A DNA stretch of 64,000 bases, taken from positions 124,001-188,000 of the forward strand of contig JAGTJW010000003.1 in the NCBI GenBank assembly GCA_023657425.1, in the 5' to 3' direction. Position 1 is the first letter of the stretch, and the number at the start of each line of letters is the position of its first letter. This stretch comes from Ideonella sp. WA131b. Lineage in GTDB: Bacteria; Pseudomonadota; Gammaproteobacteria; Burkholderiales; Burkholderiaceae_C. This document shows, piece by piece, positions 54,159 to 63,641 of the stretch. The notes under the pieces were generated by a model. The model saw only the letters and a list, made by a program, of their open reading frames with translations. It had not been told where the DNA came from and did no database searches. The position numbers and the translations under genes are program-made.

Positions 54159-54464
54159 ATGACTTTCCAGAAGCCCCGTCAGTTCCACATCCACGGCATC
54201 ACGCTTGAGGGGCGCACCTTCCGCCCCAGCGACTGGGCCGAGCGCCTGGCCGGCGCAATGAGCAGCTTCCGCCCCGGCGGTGGCGGGGGCGGCATCGGTG
54301 CCTACATCGGCTACTCGCCCTATTGCGTGCCGCAGGTGGTGAGCGGCGTGAAATGCGTGCTGGTGAACGAGGCGCTGCGCGACATCGAGCCCATGGCCTG
54401 GGAGTTCGTCATGAACTTCGCCCGCGACAACCAGCTGCGGGTCAGCGAGCTCGAGCCGACCTGA
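54159..54464 (+). CDS. DUF3579 protein
   Basis: 101 residues: MTFQKPRQFHIHGITLEGRT, then FRPSDWAERLAGAMSSFRP, a Gly-rich loop and YIGYSPYCVPQVVSGVKCV. This is the DUF3579 pattern of betaproteobacteria, usually found beside argD/argF as here. Function unknown. The ATG at 54159 was chosen because upstream codons belong to the argD leader. Confidence 0.85.
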   Translation: MTFQKPRQFHIHGITLEGRTFRPSDWAERLAGAMSSFRPGGGGGGIGAYIGYSPYCVPQVVSGVKCVLVNEALRDIEPMAWEFVMNFARDNQLRVSELEPT

Positions 54465-54477
54465 GCGGCGTGAGGGC

Positions 54478-54506
54478 AACAAAAAAGGGCCCGCGCAGGG
54501 CCCTTT
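54478..54506 (-). terminator. rho-independent terminator of rpsT
   Basis: On the minus strand AAAGGGCCC-TGCGC-GGGCCCTTT forms a 9-bp stem whose end runs into TTTTTTGTTG. It lies 20 bp after the rpsT stop and may also slow transcription from the DUF3579 side. Confidence 0.85.
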
Positions 54507-54525
54507 CGGAGGAGAGGCGACGGCC

Positions 54526-54828
54526 TCAGGCGGCCAACGCGAGCGCCTTGACCTTGGCGGCCAGACGGCTCTTCAGGCGCGCGGCCTTGTTCTTGTGGAA
54601 AACGCCCTTGTCGGCCACCGAATCGATCACGCTCTGCGCAAGCTTGAAGCTGTCACCGGCCTTGGCCTTGTCACCACCCAGCACGGCCTTCTGCACGTTC
54701 TTGACCACCGTGCGGAAATGTGAACGCAGCGAGGTGTTGGCGGCGTTGATCTTGACATCCTGCCGCACGCGCTTGCGGCCCGAGGCGATGCGGACGGTCT
54801 TCTTCTTGGCTTTGGACGAGGTGGCCAT
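54526..54828 (-). CDS. rpsT: 30S ribosomal protein S20
   Basis: 100 residues from ATG 54828: [20 protein letters not shown], then [19 protein letters not shown] and [20 protein letters not shown], the S20 pattern of basic helices binding 16S rRNA. Slightly longer than the 87-residue E. coli protein because of a central and C-terminal extension. A GTG two codons earlier was rejected. It diverges from murJ, a common arrangement in this group, and has its own terminator. Confidence 0.95.
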   Translation of the reverse strand: MATSSKAKKKTVRIASGRKRVRQDVKINAANTSLRSHFRTVVKNVQKAVLGGDKAKAGDSFKLAQSVIDSVADKGVFHKNKAARLKSRLAAKVKALALAA

Positions 54829-54953
54829 GAACACTGTTTGAAATGACGGGGTTGGCGGGATGCAAAGACCGTCGAGTGTAGCACGGCCCCGGGGAGGCGT
54901 CCAGGACGGTGGGCAGGCGTGTCTATACTGCGGCGTTTGACTTCTTGACCCTG

Positions 54954-56510
54954 GTGAACCTCCTCCGGGCCGCCTCCACCGTCTCGCTGCTGACCCTGCT
55001 GTCGCGGGTGTCGGGGCTCGTGCGGGAGCAGTTGATGGCCGCCACCTTCGGCGCCGGCGCCGTGACGGACGCGTTCAACGTCGCGTTTCGCATTCCCAAC
55101 CTGTTCCGGCGCCTGTTTGCCGAGGGCGCCTTTTCGCAGGCCTTCGTGCCCATCCTGGCCGCCACGCGCGAGCGCGATGGCGACGCCGCCACTCGCACGC
55201 TGCTCGACGCCGTGGCCACGGTGTTGGCCTGGGCGCTTCTGGCCACGTGCGCGCTGGGCGTGATCGGCGCGCCCTTGCTGGTGTGGCTGATGGGTTCCGG
55301 CCTTGAACGTTTCGACACGGCCGTGGTGCTGACGCGCTGGATGTTCCCTTACATCGGCTTCATGTCGCTGGTGGCGCTGGCAGCCGGCGTGCTGAACACC
55401 TGGAAGCGCTTCGCCGTGCCTGCGGCCACGCCGGTGCTGCTGAACCTCAGCGTGATCGGCGCCGCCTGGTGGGGCGCGCCCTGGTTCGAGCGTCAGGGCA
55501 TCGAGCCCGTCTACGCCCTGGCCGGAGGCGTCATGCTCGGCGGCGTGCTGCAGCTCGGCGCCATGCTCTGGGCGCTCACGCGCCTGGGCATGCTGCCGCG
55601 CCTGGCGGGTAGGCCCTCGGGCATCGCGGCGGCTTGGCGTCACCCTGGCGTGCGCCAGGTGCTGCGGCAGATGGCACCGGCACTTCTGGGGGTGTCCGTG
55701 GCGCAGATCTCGCTGCTCATCAACACGCAGATCGCGACGCATGTGGCCGTGGGCGCCGTCTCCTGGCTGACCTACGCCGATCGGCTGATGGAGTTCCCGA
55801 CGGGGCTTCTCGGTGTGGCACTGGGTGTCGTGCTGTTGCCGCAGCTGACCGCGGCGCAGGCCCGCGACGACCGCCTCGCCTTTTCGGCCATGCTCGATTG
55901 GGGACTGCGCCTCGTGCTGCTGTTGACGGTGCCCTGCGCACTGGCGCTTCTGCTGTTTCCGCAGGCCTTGGTGGCGGTGCTGTACCACTACGGCCGCTTC
56001 GACGCCGAAGACGTTCACATGACCGTACAGGCCCTGCAGGGTTACGGCGCAGGCCTGCTGGGCATCGTCGCGATCAAGGTGCTGGCGCCTGCCTTCTACG
56101 CGCGGCAGGACATCCGCACCCCCGTCAAGATCGCCATCGGCGTGCTGATCGCCACGCAGCTGTTGAACTTGGTGCTGGTGCCCTGGCTGGGCCATGCCGG
56201 GCTGGCACTGTCCATCGGCCTGGGTGCCTGGATCAACGCGGCGCTGTTGCTGGCTGGACTGCTGCGCCGAGGCGCCTTCCAGCCGCAGCCGGGCTGGCGC
56301 CGTTTCGCGCTCCAGGTGCTGGTGGCCAACGTGGTGCTGGGTGCCGCCCTGGCCTGGGCCGCGGGTGCGGTGGACTGGATCGGGTTGCAGGCGCAGTGGG
56401 CTCAGCGTGCCGGTGCCGTGGCGGCGGTGCTGGGTGGCGTGACGATGTTGTACGGCGCGACGCTGCTGCTGCTGGGACTGCGCCCGCGGGACTTCCTGCG
56501 CCGGGCCTGA
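54954..56510 (+). CDS. murJ: lipid II flippase MurJ
   Basis: Moves undecaprenyl-linked peptidoglycan precursor across the inner membrane. 518 residues from GTG 54954, giving (M)[20 protein letters not shown], the family's usual start. About fourteen membrane helices follow. Conserved stretches are [37 protein letters not shown] and, mid-protein, [26 protein letters not shown] at 54924-54929 is a possible -10 box. It probably heads the group of plus-strand genes up to folK. Confidence 0.93.
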   Translation: MNLLRAASTVSLLTLLSRVSGLVREQLMAATFGAGAVTDAFNVAFRIPNLFRRLFAEGAFSQAFVPILAATRERDGDAATRTLLDAVATVLAWALLATCALGVIGAPLLVWLMGSGLERFDTAVVLTRWMFPYIGFMSLVALAAGVLNTWKRFAVPAATPVLLNLSVIGAAWWGAPWFERQGIEPVYALAGGVMLGGVLQLGAMLWALTRLGMLPRLAGRPSGIAAAWRHPGVRQVLRQMAPALLGVSVAQISLLINTQIATHVAVGAVSWLTYADRLMEFPTGLLGVALGVVLLPQLTAAQARDDRLAFSAMLDWGLRLVLLLTVPCALALLLFPQALVAVLYHYGRFDAEDVHMTVQALQGYGAGLLGIVAIKVLAPAFYARQDIRTPVKIAIGVLIATQLLNLVLVPWLGHAGLALSIGLGAWINAALLLAGLLRRGAFQPQPGWRRFALQVLVANVVLGAALAWAAGAVDWIGLQAQWAQRAGAVAAVLGGVTMLYGATLLLLGLRPRDFLRRA

Positions 56511-56539
56511 CCTACACTGGCCCGACCCCCGTTCGCCCC

Positions 56540-57382
56540 ATGCAGCTGCCCCTCGCCCACGACGTCACGCCGCTGGCGTACTTCGCCTCATTGGTGGCCA
56601 GCGACGAGGACTTTCCGCTGCTGGAGGCGGCCGTCTCGCTGGCCCAGGATGACGACCCGGGCCTCGACGTCCAGGGTGTGTTGGCCGAGGTCGACGGCTT
56701 GGCGCAGCGCGTGAAGGCCCGCCTGCCCGCCGACGCGGCGCCACTGCAGCGCCTGCGGCTGCTCAACCGCTGCTTCTTCGACGAGCTGGGCTTCGGCGGC
56801 AACGTCAACGACTATCACGATCGCCGCAACAGCCTGATTCCCGCCGTGCTGGCCACTCGCCGCGGCATTCCCATCTCGCTGGCCGTGCTGTACCAGGAGA
56901 TCGGCGCGCAGGCGGGGCTCAAGGTGCGCGGCATCTCTTTCCCCGGACACTTCCTCGTCAAGGTTTCGCTGCCGCCCGGCGAGGTGATCGTCGATCCCTT
57001 CAGCGGCCATTCGCTCTCACGCGACGAACTTGAACAACGTCTGGCGCCGTTCCGCCGCCGACTGGGCGATCACGAGATGCCCCTGGGACTGTTTCTCGTG
57101 GCTGCGGCGCCGCGCGACATCGTCGCGCGCATGCTTCGCAACCTGAAAGAAATCCACCACGCCCACGCCGACTGGCGGCGGCTGGAGCGCGTGCTGGCTC
57201 GCCTGGTGATCCTCCTTCCTCAGGATTGGGCCGAGCGCCGCGATCACGCGCTGGCGCTGGCCGAGCTCGGTGCCCGCCGCGAGGCCGCGGCGGCACTGTC
57301 CATCTATCTCCACCAATGCCCCGACGCCGACGACGCGGCCGCGCTGGCGCGCCACCTGGCGGCTTGGCAGGCGGCGTCCTGA
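56540..57382 (+). CDS. SirB1-family protein (transglutaminase-like with TPR tail)
   Basis: 280 residues. The transglutaminase-like core contains NDYHDRRNSLIPAVLATRRG, GIPISLAVLYQEIGAQAGL and GISFPGHFLVKV, the hallmark of SirB1/YchA. The C-terminal 90 residues are helical and TPR-like (LPQDWAERRDHALALAELGA). The catalytic Cys expected of transglutaminases is not evident. Function is unknown. It starts 29 bp after murJ and is followed by hda after 7 bp. Confidence 0.85.
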   Translation: MQLPLAHDVTPLAYFASLVASDEDFPLLEAAVSLAQDDDPGLDVQGVLAEVDGLAQRVKARLPADAAPLQRLRLLNRCFFDELGFGGNVNDYHDRRNSLIPAVLATRRGIPISLAVLYQEIGAQAGLKVRGISFPGHFLVKVSLPPGEVIVDPFSGHSLSRDELEQRLAPFRRRLGDHEMPLGLFLVAAAPRDIVARMLRNLKEIHHAHADWRRLERVLARLVILLPQDWAERRDHALALAELGARREAAAALSIYLHQCPDADDAAALARHLAAWQAAS

Positions 57383-57389
57383 TGTCCTC

Positions 57390-58073
57390 ATGAAGCAGAT
57401 TCCCCTGGCCATCGGGCCTTCGTCGCGGCCCTCATTCGACAACTTCGTGCCTGGCGTCAATGCCGCGGCTGTGCAGCACCTGGCCTCGCTGTCGTGGCCC
57501 GCGGCCCCGGTCTACCTCTGGGGCCCCGCGGCCAGCGGCAAGACGCACCTGATGCAGGCCCTTGCGGCCCGCTGCCTGGCCACGGGGCAGACAGCGGCTT
57601 GGTTCGACGCTGCCGACCCCGAGCCCTGGACGCTGCAGCCGCACTGGGCGCTGGTGGTGGTGGACCGTTGCGAGCAACTGGAGCCGGCTGCGCAGCACGC
57701 CGCGTTCGCGCTGTTCGAGGCCGCTTCGGCCCAGGGCGTGCAATGGCTGGCCGCCGGTCGCCTGCCCCCGGTCGACCTGGCGCTGCGCGACGATTTGCGC
57801 ACGCGTTTGGGCTGGGGCCACGTGTTCTCGTTGGAGCCGCTGGACGACGCCGCGACCCGCTCGGCACTCCGGCGCGAGGCCGACCACCGAGGCATCTTCC
57901 TGCCTGACGACGTGATGGACTATCTGCTGGCGCGACTGCCGCGCGACCTTGGCCACCTGATGGGGGCGCTGGACCGGCTGGACGGGTTCGGCCTTGCCAT
58001 GGGCCGGCGTGTCACCTTGCCGCTGGTTCGGCAGATGCTGGCGGAAGAAGGCGTGCCGGAGGCTGGGGGATGA
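57390..58073 (+). CDS. hda: DnaA inactivator Hda / DnaA-like AAA+ protein
   Basis: 227 residues: MKQIPLAIGPSSRPSFDNFV at the start, Walker A GPAASGKTHLMQAL at about 46-59, a weakened Walker B (LVVVDRCEQLE), then the AAA+ lid. With the sliding clamp, Hda stimulates ATP hydrolysis by DnaA after initiation; the clamp-binding motif near the N-terminus reads QIPLAI. Its last codons overlap the HAD gene (ATGA). This hda-HAD-pcnB-folK order is typical of Burkholderiales. Confidence 0.88.
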   Translation: MKQIPLAIGPSSRPSFDNFVPGVNAAAVQHLASLSWPAAPVYLWGPAASGKTHLMQALAARCLATGQTAAWFDAADPEPWTLQPHWALVVVDRCEQLEPAAQHAAFALFEAASAQGVQWLAAGRLPPVDLALRDDLRTRLGWGHVFSLEPLDDAATRSALRREADHRGIFLPDDVMDYLLARLPRDLGHLMGALDRLDGFGLAMGRRVTLPLVRQMLAEEGVPEAGG

Positions 58074-58747
58074 CGACACCCGCGCTCGCGCTGTTCGATC
58101 TCGACGGCACGCTGCTGCCGCGCGACAGCGACCACGCCTTCGGCGAGTACCTCGTGCAGCGCGGATGGGTATCGGACGACACCTTCCGCCGCGCCAATGA
58201 CCGCTTCTACGCCGACTACCTCGAGGGCCGGCTCGACATGGCGGCTTATGTCGACTTCGCCACCTCGGCATGGCGCGCGCGGCCCATGGCTGAACAGCAG
58301 CGTGTGCTCGACGAGTTCGTCTGCGACGTGGTCAAGCCGATGCTGCATCCAGCAGCGCTTGAGTTGGTGAACCGCCACCGCGACGCCGGCGAACGCCTGG
58401 CGCTGGTGACGGCCACCAACGAATTTGTCACGCGGCCGATCGCTGCCCTTTTCGGCTTCGACACACTGATCGCCACCGAACTGGAACGTGACTCTGACGG
58501 CCGCGTGACCGGCCGCGTCGCGGGCACGCCCGCGTTCCGAGAGGGCAAGATCGTGCGCGTGCAGGCTTGGCTTGCCGGCCTGGGCACCACGCTCGCCGCC
58601 GCGCCACGCTGCACCTTCTACAGCGATTCCACGAACGACCTGCCGCTGCTGGAGGCTGCCAGCCACCCGGTGGCCACCAACCCGGGCGCCAGCCTGGCGC
58701 GCATCGCAGCCGAGCGCGGCTGGCCCGTCATCCACCTTTTCACATGA
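58070..58747 (+). CDS. HAD-superfamily IB phosphatase
   Basis: 225 residues. HAD motif I is FDLDGTLLPRDSD (Asp nucleophile), motif II is LVTATNEF, and motif III/IV is YSDSTNDLPLLEAA. The cap region resembles the phosphoserine phosphatase-like IB subgroup often annotated HisN-like or SerB-like in this neighbourhood. Histidinol phosphatase is possible but unproven. It is coupled by ATGA overlaps to hda upstream and pcnB downstream. Confidence 0.87.
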   Translation: MTTPALALFDLDGTLLPRDSDHAFGEYLVQRGWVSDDTFRRANDRFYADYLEGRLDMAAYVDFATSAWRARPMAEQQRVLDEFVCDVVKPMLHPAALELVNRHRDAGERLALVTATNEFVTRPIAALFGFDTLIATELERDSDGRVTGRVAGTPAFREGKIVRVQAWLAGLGTTLAAAPRCTFYSDSTNDLPLLEAASHPVATNPGASLARIAAERGWPVIHLFT

Positions 58748-60360
58748 TCAAGAAGTTCATCCAGCGACTCTTTGGCCAGGGCGACGCGCCCGCGGCGGCG
58801 CCGGCAGCGACCCCGGCCGCGCCGGTCATCCCACTGGGCGCGCGTGTCGAGATTGCCGCCGCCGAGCACCGCATCGACCCCAAGCTGCTCGACGCCAACG
58901 CCGTGCGCGTGGTGCGCACGCTGAAGGACGCCGGCTACGAGGCCTACATCGTGGGCGGCGCGGTGCGCGACCTGCTGGTGGGCCTGCGCCCCAAGGACTT
59001 CGACGTCGCCACCGACGCCACGCCCGAGCAGGTAAAGGCGCTGTTCCGCCGCGCCTTCATCATCGGCCGGCGCTTCCGCCTCGTGCACGTGGTCTTCGGC
59101 CGCGGCCGCGAGCACGAGACCATCGAGGTGAGCACCTTCCGCGCCTACCTCGACGCCACGGCGGCCGAGCAGGTGGCGGGCAACGAGAAGACCGCCAAGA
59201 CGCAGATCGCCGACAAGCAGCACGTTGTCGACGCCGAGGGCCGCGTGTTGCGCGACAACGTCTGGGGCCCGCAGATCGAAGACGCCGCGCGGCGCGACTT
59301 CACGATCAACGCCATGTACTTCGACGCGGTGACGCAGACCGTTGTCGACTACCACGGCGGCCTGGCCGACGCGCGCGGCCGCGTGCTGCGCATGATCGGC
59401 GACCCGGCCACGCGTTACCGCGAAGATCCAGTGCGCATCCTGCGCGTGGTGCGCTTCGCGGCCAAGCTGGGTTTCGGCCTCGACAAGGCCACCGAGTCGC
59501 CGGTGCGCGGCATGGTGCCGCTGTTGGCCAACGTGCCGATCTCGCGCCTGTTCGACGAGATGATCAAGCTGCTGCAGACTGGCCACGCGTTGGCGAGCCT
59601 GGAGCAGATGAAGCGTTTCGGACTGGTGGGCGGCGGCACGCCGATCTTCCCGGTGCTGGAGGCGGCGTTGTCGGGCAGCAGCGCGGCGCGCGAGACCTTC
59701 GTGCGGCTGGCGCTTGAAGACACCGACCGCCGCGTGGCCGAGGGGAGGGCGGTGGCGCCGAGCTTCCTTCTGGCCTGCCTGCTGTGGCATGACGTGAAGG
59801 ATCGCTGGACGGCGCTCATGGCCCAGGGCGAGACCCCCTTCCCGGCGCTGCAGCAGGCCGTGGACGCGGTGTTCGATGCCCGCATCGGCGACATCTCCGG
59901 CCGCGGCAAGCTGGCGGCCGACATGCGCGAGATCTGGCTGATGCAGCCACGCTTCGATCGCCGCACGCCCAGCGGCGCGGCGGGTCTGGTCGCGCAGCCG
60001 CGCTTCCGCGCCGGCTACGACTTCCTGCGCCTGCGTGCCGACGCGCGGGAGGCCAGCAGCGAACTCGCCGACTGGTGGGAGGACTTCCACCTTGGCAACG
60101 AAGACGAGCGCGAGGCGCTGCTGGCCGACGCGAAGCCCGCCGGCGGCCCGCCGCGTGGGCGCCGTGTCGCGGCGGCGCCGGTGTCCTCCTCCGGGGGCGC
60201 GAGCAGTGACGACGAGGCCGAGGACGACGCCCCCGAGCACGGCGCCGGCGCGGGTGCCGAGGGTGAGGCCGAGGCGCCCCGCAAGCGCCGCCGCCGGCGC
60301 CGCCGCGGCCCGCGGCCGGATGGCGGCGGGGGTGCCGGGGGCCCGCCAGCTGCGGGATGA
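58744..60360 (+). CDS. pcnB: poly(A) polymerase I
   Basis: Adds 3' A-tails that promote RNA decay. 538 residues. The class II nucleotidyltransferase core has [16 protein letters not shown] and [13 protein letters not shown] with the catalytic Asp pair, then [12 protein letters not shown] and the [20 protein letters not shown] helix. The C-terminal tail of about 80 residues is acidic, then ends in a run of Arg ([10 protein letters not shown]) and Gly, a likely RNA-binding tail. The start at 58744 gives [13 protein letters not shown]. Confidence 0.94.
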   Translation: MIKKFIQRLFGQGDAPAAAPAATPAAPVIPLGARVEIAAAEHRIDPKLLDANAVRVVRTLKDAGYEAYIVGGAVRDLLVGLRPKDFDVATDATPEQVKALFRRAFIIGRRFRLVHVVFGRGREHETIEVSTFRAYLDATAAEQVAGNEKTAKTQIADKQHVVDAEGRVLRDNVWGPQIEDAARRDFTINAMYFDAVTQTVVDYHGGLADARGRVLRMIGDPATRYREDPVRILRVVRFAAKLGFGLDKATESPVRGMVPLLANVPISRLFDEMIKLLQTGHALASLEQMKRFGLVGGGTPIFPVLEAALSGSSAARETFVRLALEDTDRRVAEGRAVAPSFLLACLLWHDVKDRWTALMAQGETPFPALQQAVDAVFDARIGDISGRGKLAADMREIWLMQPRFDRRTPSGAAGLVAQPRFRAGYDFLRLRADAREASSELADWWEDFHLGNEDEREALLADAKPAGGPPRGRRVAAAPVSSSGGASSDDEAEDDAPEHGAGAGAEGEAEAPRKRRRRRRRGPRPDGGGGAGGPPAAG

Positions 60361-60863
60361 ACCTGGAACGGGTGTTCGTCGGCCTGGGCGCCAACCTCGG
60401 CGACGCGGCAGCCACGGTGCGGCTGGCTTTCGACGAGCTGGCCGCACTGCCGGGTACGCAGGTGATCGCGCGTTCGTCGCTGTACCGCAGCGCGCCGATC
60501 GACGCCGGGGGCCCGGACTTCGTCAACGCCGTGGCCGAGCTGCGCACCATGCTCGAGCCCGCGGCGCTGCTGCAGGAGCTGCAAGCCATCGAGGCGCTCC
60601 ATGACCGCCAGCGCCCCTACCGCCATGCGCCGCGCACGCTCGATCTTGACCTGCTGCTTGTCGGCGACCGGGTCATCGACACCCCCAGCCTGAGCGTGCC
60701 GCACCCGCGCCTGCACCTGCGCGCCTTCGTGCTCGAGCCCTTGCTCGAGCTGGCTCCAGCGCTGTCGCACCCGGCGCTGGGCGGGCTGTCCGGCTGGCGC
60801 GCCGCAACGGCGGGGCAGGCCATCGAGCCGCTGACCCGCAGCCCACCCGGGGCTCAGCCGTAG
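60357..60863 (+). CDS. folK: 2-amino-4-hydroxy-6-hydroxymethyldihydropteridine pyrophosphokinase
   Basis: HPPK of folate synthesis. 168 residues. GLGANLGD lies at 9-16. SSLYRSAPI and [12 protein letters not shown] follow. The HPPK signature [13 protein letters not shown] carries the Mg-binding Asp pair, and [15 protein letters not shown] closes the fold. The ATG overlaps the pcnB stop. Its last 10 bp overlap the convergent membrane protein gene. Confidence 0.95.
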   Translation: MNLERVFVGLGANLGDAAATVRLAFDELAALPGTQVIARSSLYRSAPIDAGGPDFVNAVAELRTMLEPAALLQELQAIEALHDRQRPYRHAPRTLDLDLLLVGDRVIDTPSLSVPHPRLHLRAFVLEPLLELAPALSHPALGGLSGWRAATAGQAIEPLTRSPPGAQP

Positions 60864-61336
60864 CTTGTGAAGGCGGGCGCGCCGACGCGCAGTTGCGACT
60901 CGAAGAAGCGCTGGCCGCTGTAGGCGATGGTGCCCATGAGGATGCCGCCGCCCAACAGCATCGCAAGGATCGCCCCGATCACCGGTCCCCAGCCGGTGCC
61001 GGTGCCCGCGCGGCCCGGGTTGTGGCGCTCGTCCCAGCGCTCGTCGGGCGTCAGTGCCCACACGATGGCCGTGAGCATGGCGGCCGAGATGCTCAGCCCC
61101 AAAAGCGGCAGCAGCAGCCACGACAGGCGGTCGTCCTGGCCCAAGGTGAGGTGCCTGTGCAGGCCGATGATGCCCAGCGCCGTGGGCAGCGGCTGCAACC
61201 AGCCCCAGACATCGCCGAAGCCGCGCACATATAGGCGATGCAGGCCCAGCGTGCCGAAGAGCACCGCCAGCCAGACCGCGAGCGTCTTGCTGCGATACGG
61301 GGCCGTGGCGGAAGAGGCGGCCTGGAGCGGAGTCAT
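60854..61336 (-). CDS. TM2-like membrane protein
   Basis: 160 residues with four hydrophobic segments. The first, [20 protein letters not shown], carries the G-x-H-x-x-Y pattern of TM2-domain proteins. A segment with [20 protein letters not shown] precedes the last helix. Function unknown. It converges on folK and diverges from the rpsP operon. Confidence 0.7.
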   Translation of the reverse strand: MTPLQAASSATAPYRSKTLAVWLAVLFGTLGLHRLYVRGFGDVWGWLQPLPTALGIIGLHRHLTLGQDDRLSWLLLPLLGLSISAAMLTAIVWALTPDERWDERHNPGRAGTGTGWGPVIGAILAMLLGGGILMGTIAYSGQRFFESQLRVGAPAFTSYG

Positions 61337-61385
61337 GGCGGAGGACGTTGGGAAACGGGCAAGTCGAAAGAGTCGGCACGCAGTC

Positions 61386-61391
61386 TATAAT
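61386..61391 (+). promoter_or_regulatory. -10 box of the rpsP-rimM-trmD operon
   Basis: Perfect TATAAT followed by GCGCGG, 132 bp before the rpsP ATG. A -35 box is not convincing (GTCGAA region at 61363-61368). The leader of more than 120 bases could carry regulation, but I see no defined structure. Confidence 0.55.
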
Positions 61392-61523
61392 GCGCGGTTT
61401 CCGACGCTGGCCCCGGCACCCCATTTCCGCCGGGCGTATCTACGGTGTCGGCCACCGCTGATGGCCTGCCCGGCCGTGTCCACGGGCCCCGGTCATCGCT
61501 CTGCAGCAGATTCGAGGTTTCCG

Positions 61524-61775
61524 ATGGTCGTGATCCGACTGGCCCGTGGCGGCGCCAAGAAGCGCCCGTTCTACAACATCGTCGTCGCTGATTCGCGCGA
61601 GCGCCGCGACGGCCGCTTCATCGAGCGCGTCGGGTTCTACAACCCGATGGCCGCCGGCAGCGAGCAGCCGCTGCGGGTGGCGTTGGACCGCGTGACGCAC
61701 TGGACGGGCGTGGGCGCGCAGATGTCGCCCACCGTGGCCCGCCTGGTCGGCCAGGCCGCCAAGGCCCACGCCTGA
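61524..61775 (+). CDS. rpsP: 30S ribosomal protein S16
   Basis: 83 residues: [20 protein letters not shown], then [20 protein letters not shown], the invariant S16 core that binds 16S rRNA early in 30S assembly. GAGG precedes the ATG by about 5 bases. First gene of the classic rpsP-rimM-trmD-rplS set. Confidence 0.97.
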   Translation: MVVIRLARGGAKKRPFYNIVVADSRERRDGRFIERVGFYNPMAAGSEQPLRVALDRVTHWTGVGAQMSPTVARLVGQAAKAHA

Positions 61776-61795
61776 CGGGCGTTCCCTCCGCGGCC

Positions 61796-62362
61796 GTGCA
61801 CGCTGCCCTGGGCCCAGCCGAGGCGCTGCCGGCCGACGCGGTCGAGGTCGGCCGCGTGCTCGGGGCTTGGGGGCTGAAGGGCGGCATCAAGGTGCTGCCT
61901 TTCGCTGCCGACGCCGAGGCCCTCTTCTCCACCAAGCGCTGGTACCTCGCGCCGGTCGAGCCTCCGCGGCCCGGCGGCTTGGCCCACCCGGTGCTGCTGC
62001 GCATAGTCCAGGCGCGCGAGCAGGGCGACGGCATCGTCGCCACGGTGCAGGACCTCGAGGACCGCGACCGCGCCGACAGTCTGAAAGGGGCGCGCGTCTT
62101 CGTGCCGCGCAGCAGCTTCCCGACGCCGGACGAGGGCGAGTTCTACTGGGTCGACCTCATCGGCTTGTCGGTGCTCAACCGCGGGCACCTGGCCTTGGGC
62201 ACCGTGGTCGGCCTGATCGAGACCGGCCCGCACTGCGTGCTGCGCGTCCAGCCGGCGGCGGCCGACGCCGACGAGATCCTCATCCCCTTCGTCGACGCCT
62301 ATGTCGACGCGGTCGAGCGGGCCGAGCACCGCATCCGCGTCGATTGGCAGACTGACTACTGA
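61796..62362 (+). CDS. rimM: ribosome maturation factor RimM
   Basis: 188 residues from GTG 61796. The N-terminal RimM domain has [20 protein letters not shown], then [20 protein letters not shown]. The PRC-barrel part has [15 protein letters not shown] and [15 protein letters not shown]. RimM helps S19/16S processing in 30S assembly. It lies 20 bp after rpsP and 22 bp before trmD. Confidence 0.95.
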   Translation: MHAALGPAEALPADAVEVGRVLGAWGLKGGIKVLPFAADAEALFSTKRWYLAPVEPPRPGGLAHPVLLRIVQAREQGDGIVATVQDLEDRDRADSLKGARVFVPRSSFPTPDEGEFYWVDLIGLSVLNRGHLALGTVVGLIETGPHCVLRVQPAAADADEILIPFVDAYVDAVERAEHRIRVDWQTDY

Positions 62363-62384
62363 CGCCCCGCCGGCCGACGCCGCC

Positions 62385-63137
62385 ATGCGTTTCGATCTCG
62401 TCACCCTGTTCCCCGAGCTCATCGCCGCCCACCTGGCGCATGGCATCACACGCCGGGCCTACGAGGGCCCGGTCCAGGTGAAGACCTGGTCGCCGCGCGA
62501 CTTCACCGACGACGCCTACCGCCGCGTCGACGATCGCCCCTACGGCGGCGGCGCCGGTATGGTGATGCTGGCGCAGCCGCTGCTGCGCACGCTGGACGCC
62601 ATCACGGTCGACCGCGGCCCTGGCCCGCAAGCGGTGGTTCACTTCACGCCCACCGGACGCTGCATCGATCAGGCGCTGGTGCACGAGCTGGCCAAGGGCC
62701 CTGGCGCAGTCCTGCTGTGCGGCCGTTACGAGGGCATCGATCAGCGCCTGCTCGACGCCCGCGCGACGCTGGAGCTGAGCCTGGGCGACTTCGTTCTGTC
62801 AGGCGGCGAGCTGCCGGCGCTGGTCTTGCTCGACGCGATTGCGCGGCTGCAGCCGGGCGTGCTGGCCGAACCCTCGCACCAGAGCGACAGCTTTTCAGAC
62901 GGGTTGCTCGAAGGCCCACACTACAGCCGCCCGGAGCGGCTGGTGCTGGACGGCACCGAGCACGCCGTGCCCGAGGTGCTGCTGTCGGGCCACCACGGCG
63001 AGATTGCGCGCTGGCGGCGCGAGCAGTCGCTGGCACTGACAGCGCGGCGCCGGCCCGGGCTGATCGAGGCTGCGCGCGCCGCCGGGCGGCTGAGCCCGGC
63101 TGACGAGCGTTTCCTGGCTCGTCTGCCGAGCCCATAG
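62385..63137 (+). CDS. trmD: tRNA (guanine-N1)-methyltransferase
   Basis: Makes m1G37 in tRNAs that read CNN and similar codons, which prevents frameshifting. 250 residues. [13 protein letters not shown] starts the SPOUT domain. [30 protein letters not shown] and [18 protein letters not shown] form the trefoil-knot SAM site. The C-terminal helical domain has [20 protein letters not shown]. Normal length. Confidence 0.97.
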   Translation: MRFDLVTLFPELIAAHLAHGITRRAYEGPVQVKTWSPRDFTDDAYRRVDDRPYGGGAGMVMLAQPLLRTLDAITVDRGPGPQAVVHFTPTGRCIDQALVHELAKGPGAVLLCGRYEGIDQRLLDARATLELSLGDFVLSGGELPALVLLDAIARLQPGVLAEPSHQSDSFSDGLLEGPHYSRPERLVLDGTEHAVPEVLLSGHHGEIARWRREQSLALTARRRPGLIEAARAAGRLSPADERFLARLPSP

Positions 63138-63148
63138 CCTGACCGGGC

Positions 63149-63154
63149 TATACT
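63149..63154 (+). promoter_or_regulatory. candidate -10 box of rplS
   Basis: TATACT 77 bp before the rplS GTG, in the 93-bp gap after trmD. No clear -35 box. It suggests rplS can be transcribed apart from the upstream genes. Confidence 0.4.
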
Positions 63155-63230
63155 CGAAGGCTTTTCGATCCTCTGCCGGGCCCACTTTTCCTCCCACCCA
63201 GCCCAGAGCAAGATCGTCTCGGAGAACCCC

Positions 63231-63584
63231 GTGGACCTGATTGCCACCCTAGAGCAAGAAGAGATCGCGCGCCTGAACCGCACGATCCCGGCCTTCGCCC
63301 CCGGCGATACCGTCATCGTCAACGTCAACGTGGTCGAAGGCACGCGCAAGCGCGTGCAGGCCTACGAAGGCGTCGTCATCGCCAAGCGCAACCGCGGCCT
63401 GAACAGCAGCTTTATCGTGCGCAAGGTCTCCAACGGGGAAGGTGTGGAGCGTACGTTCCAGACCTACAGCCCGCTGATCGCCGGCATCGAGGTCAAGCGC
63501 CGAGGCGACGTGCGCCGCGCCAAGCTCTACTACCTTCGCAAGCGCAGCGGCAAGTCGGCCCGCATCAAGGAAAAGCTCGCCTGA
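63231..63584 (+). CDS. rplS: 50S ribosomal protein L19
   Basis: 117 residues from GTG 63231, with GGAG 6 bases upstream: (M)[19 protein letters not shown], then [20 protein letters not shown] and [21 protein letters not shown]19 lies at the 30S-50S interface. Last gene of the rpsP set. The Nudix gene follows after 57 bp. Confidence 0.97.
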   Translation: MDLIATLEQEEIARLNRTIPAFAPGDTVIVNVNVVEGTRKRVQAYEGVVIAKRNRGLNSSFIVRKVSNGEGVERTFQTYSPLIAGIEVKRRGDVRRAKLYYLRKRSGKSARIKEKLA

Positions 63585-63641
63585 GCGAAGCTCAGGCCCG
63601 CGGCGAAGCCGGCCGCGCCAAGAGCGGTCCGCCGGTTGCCG

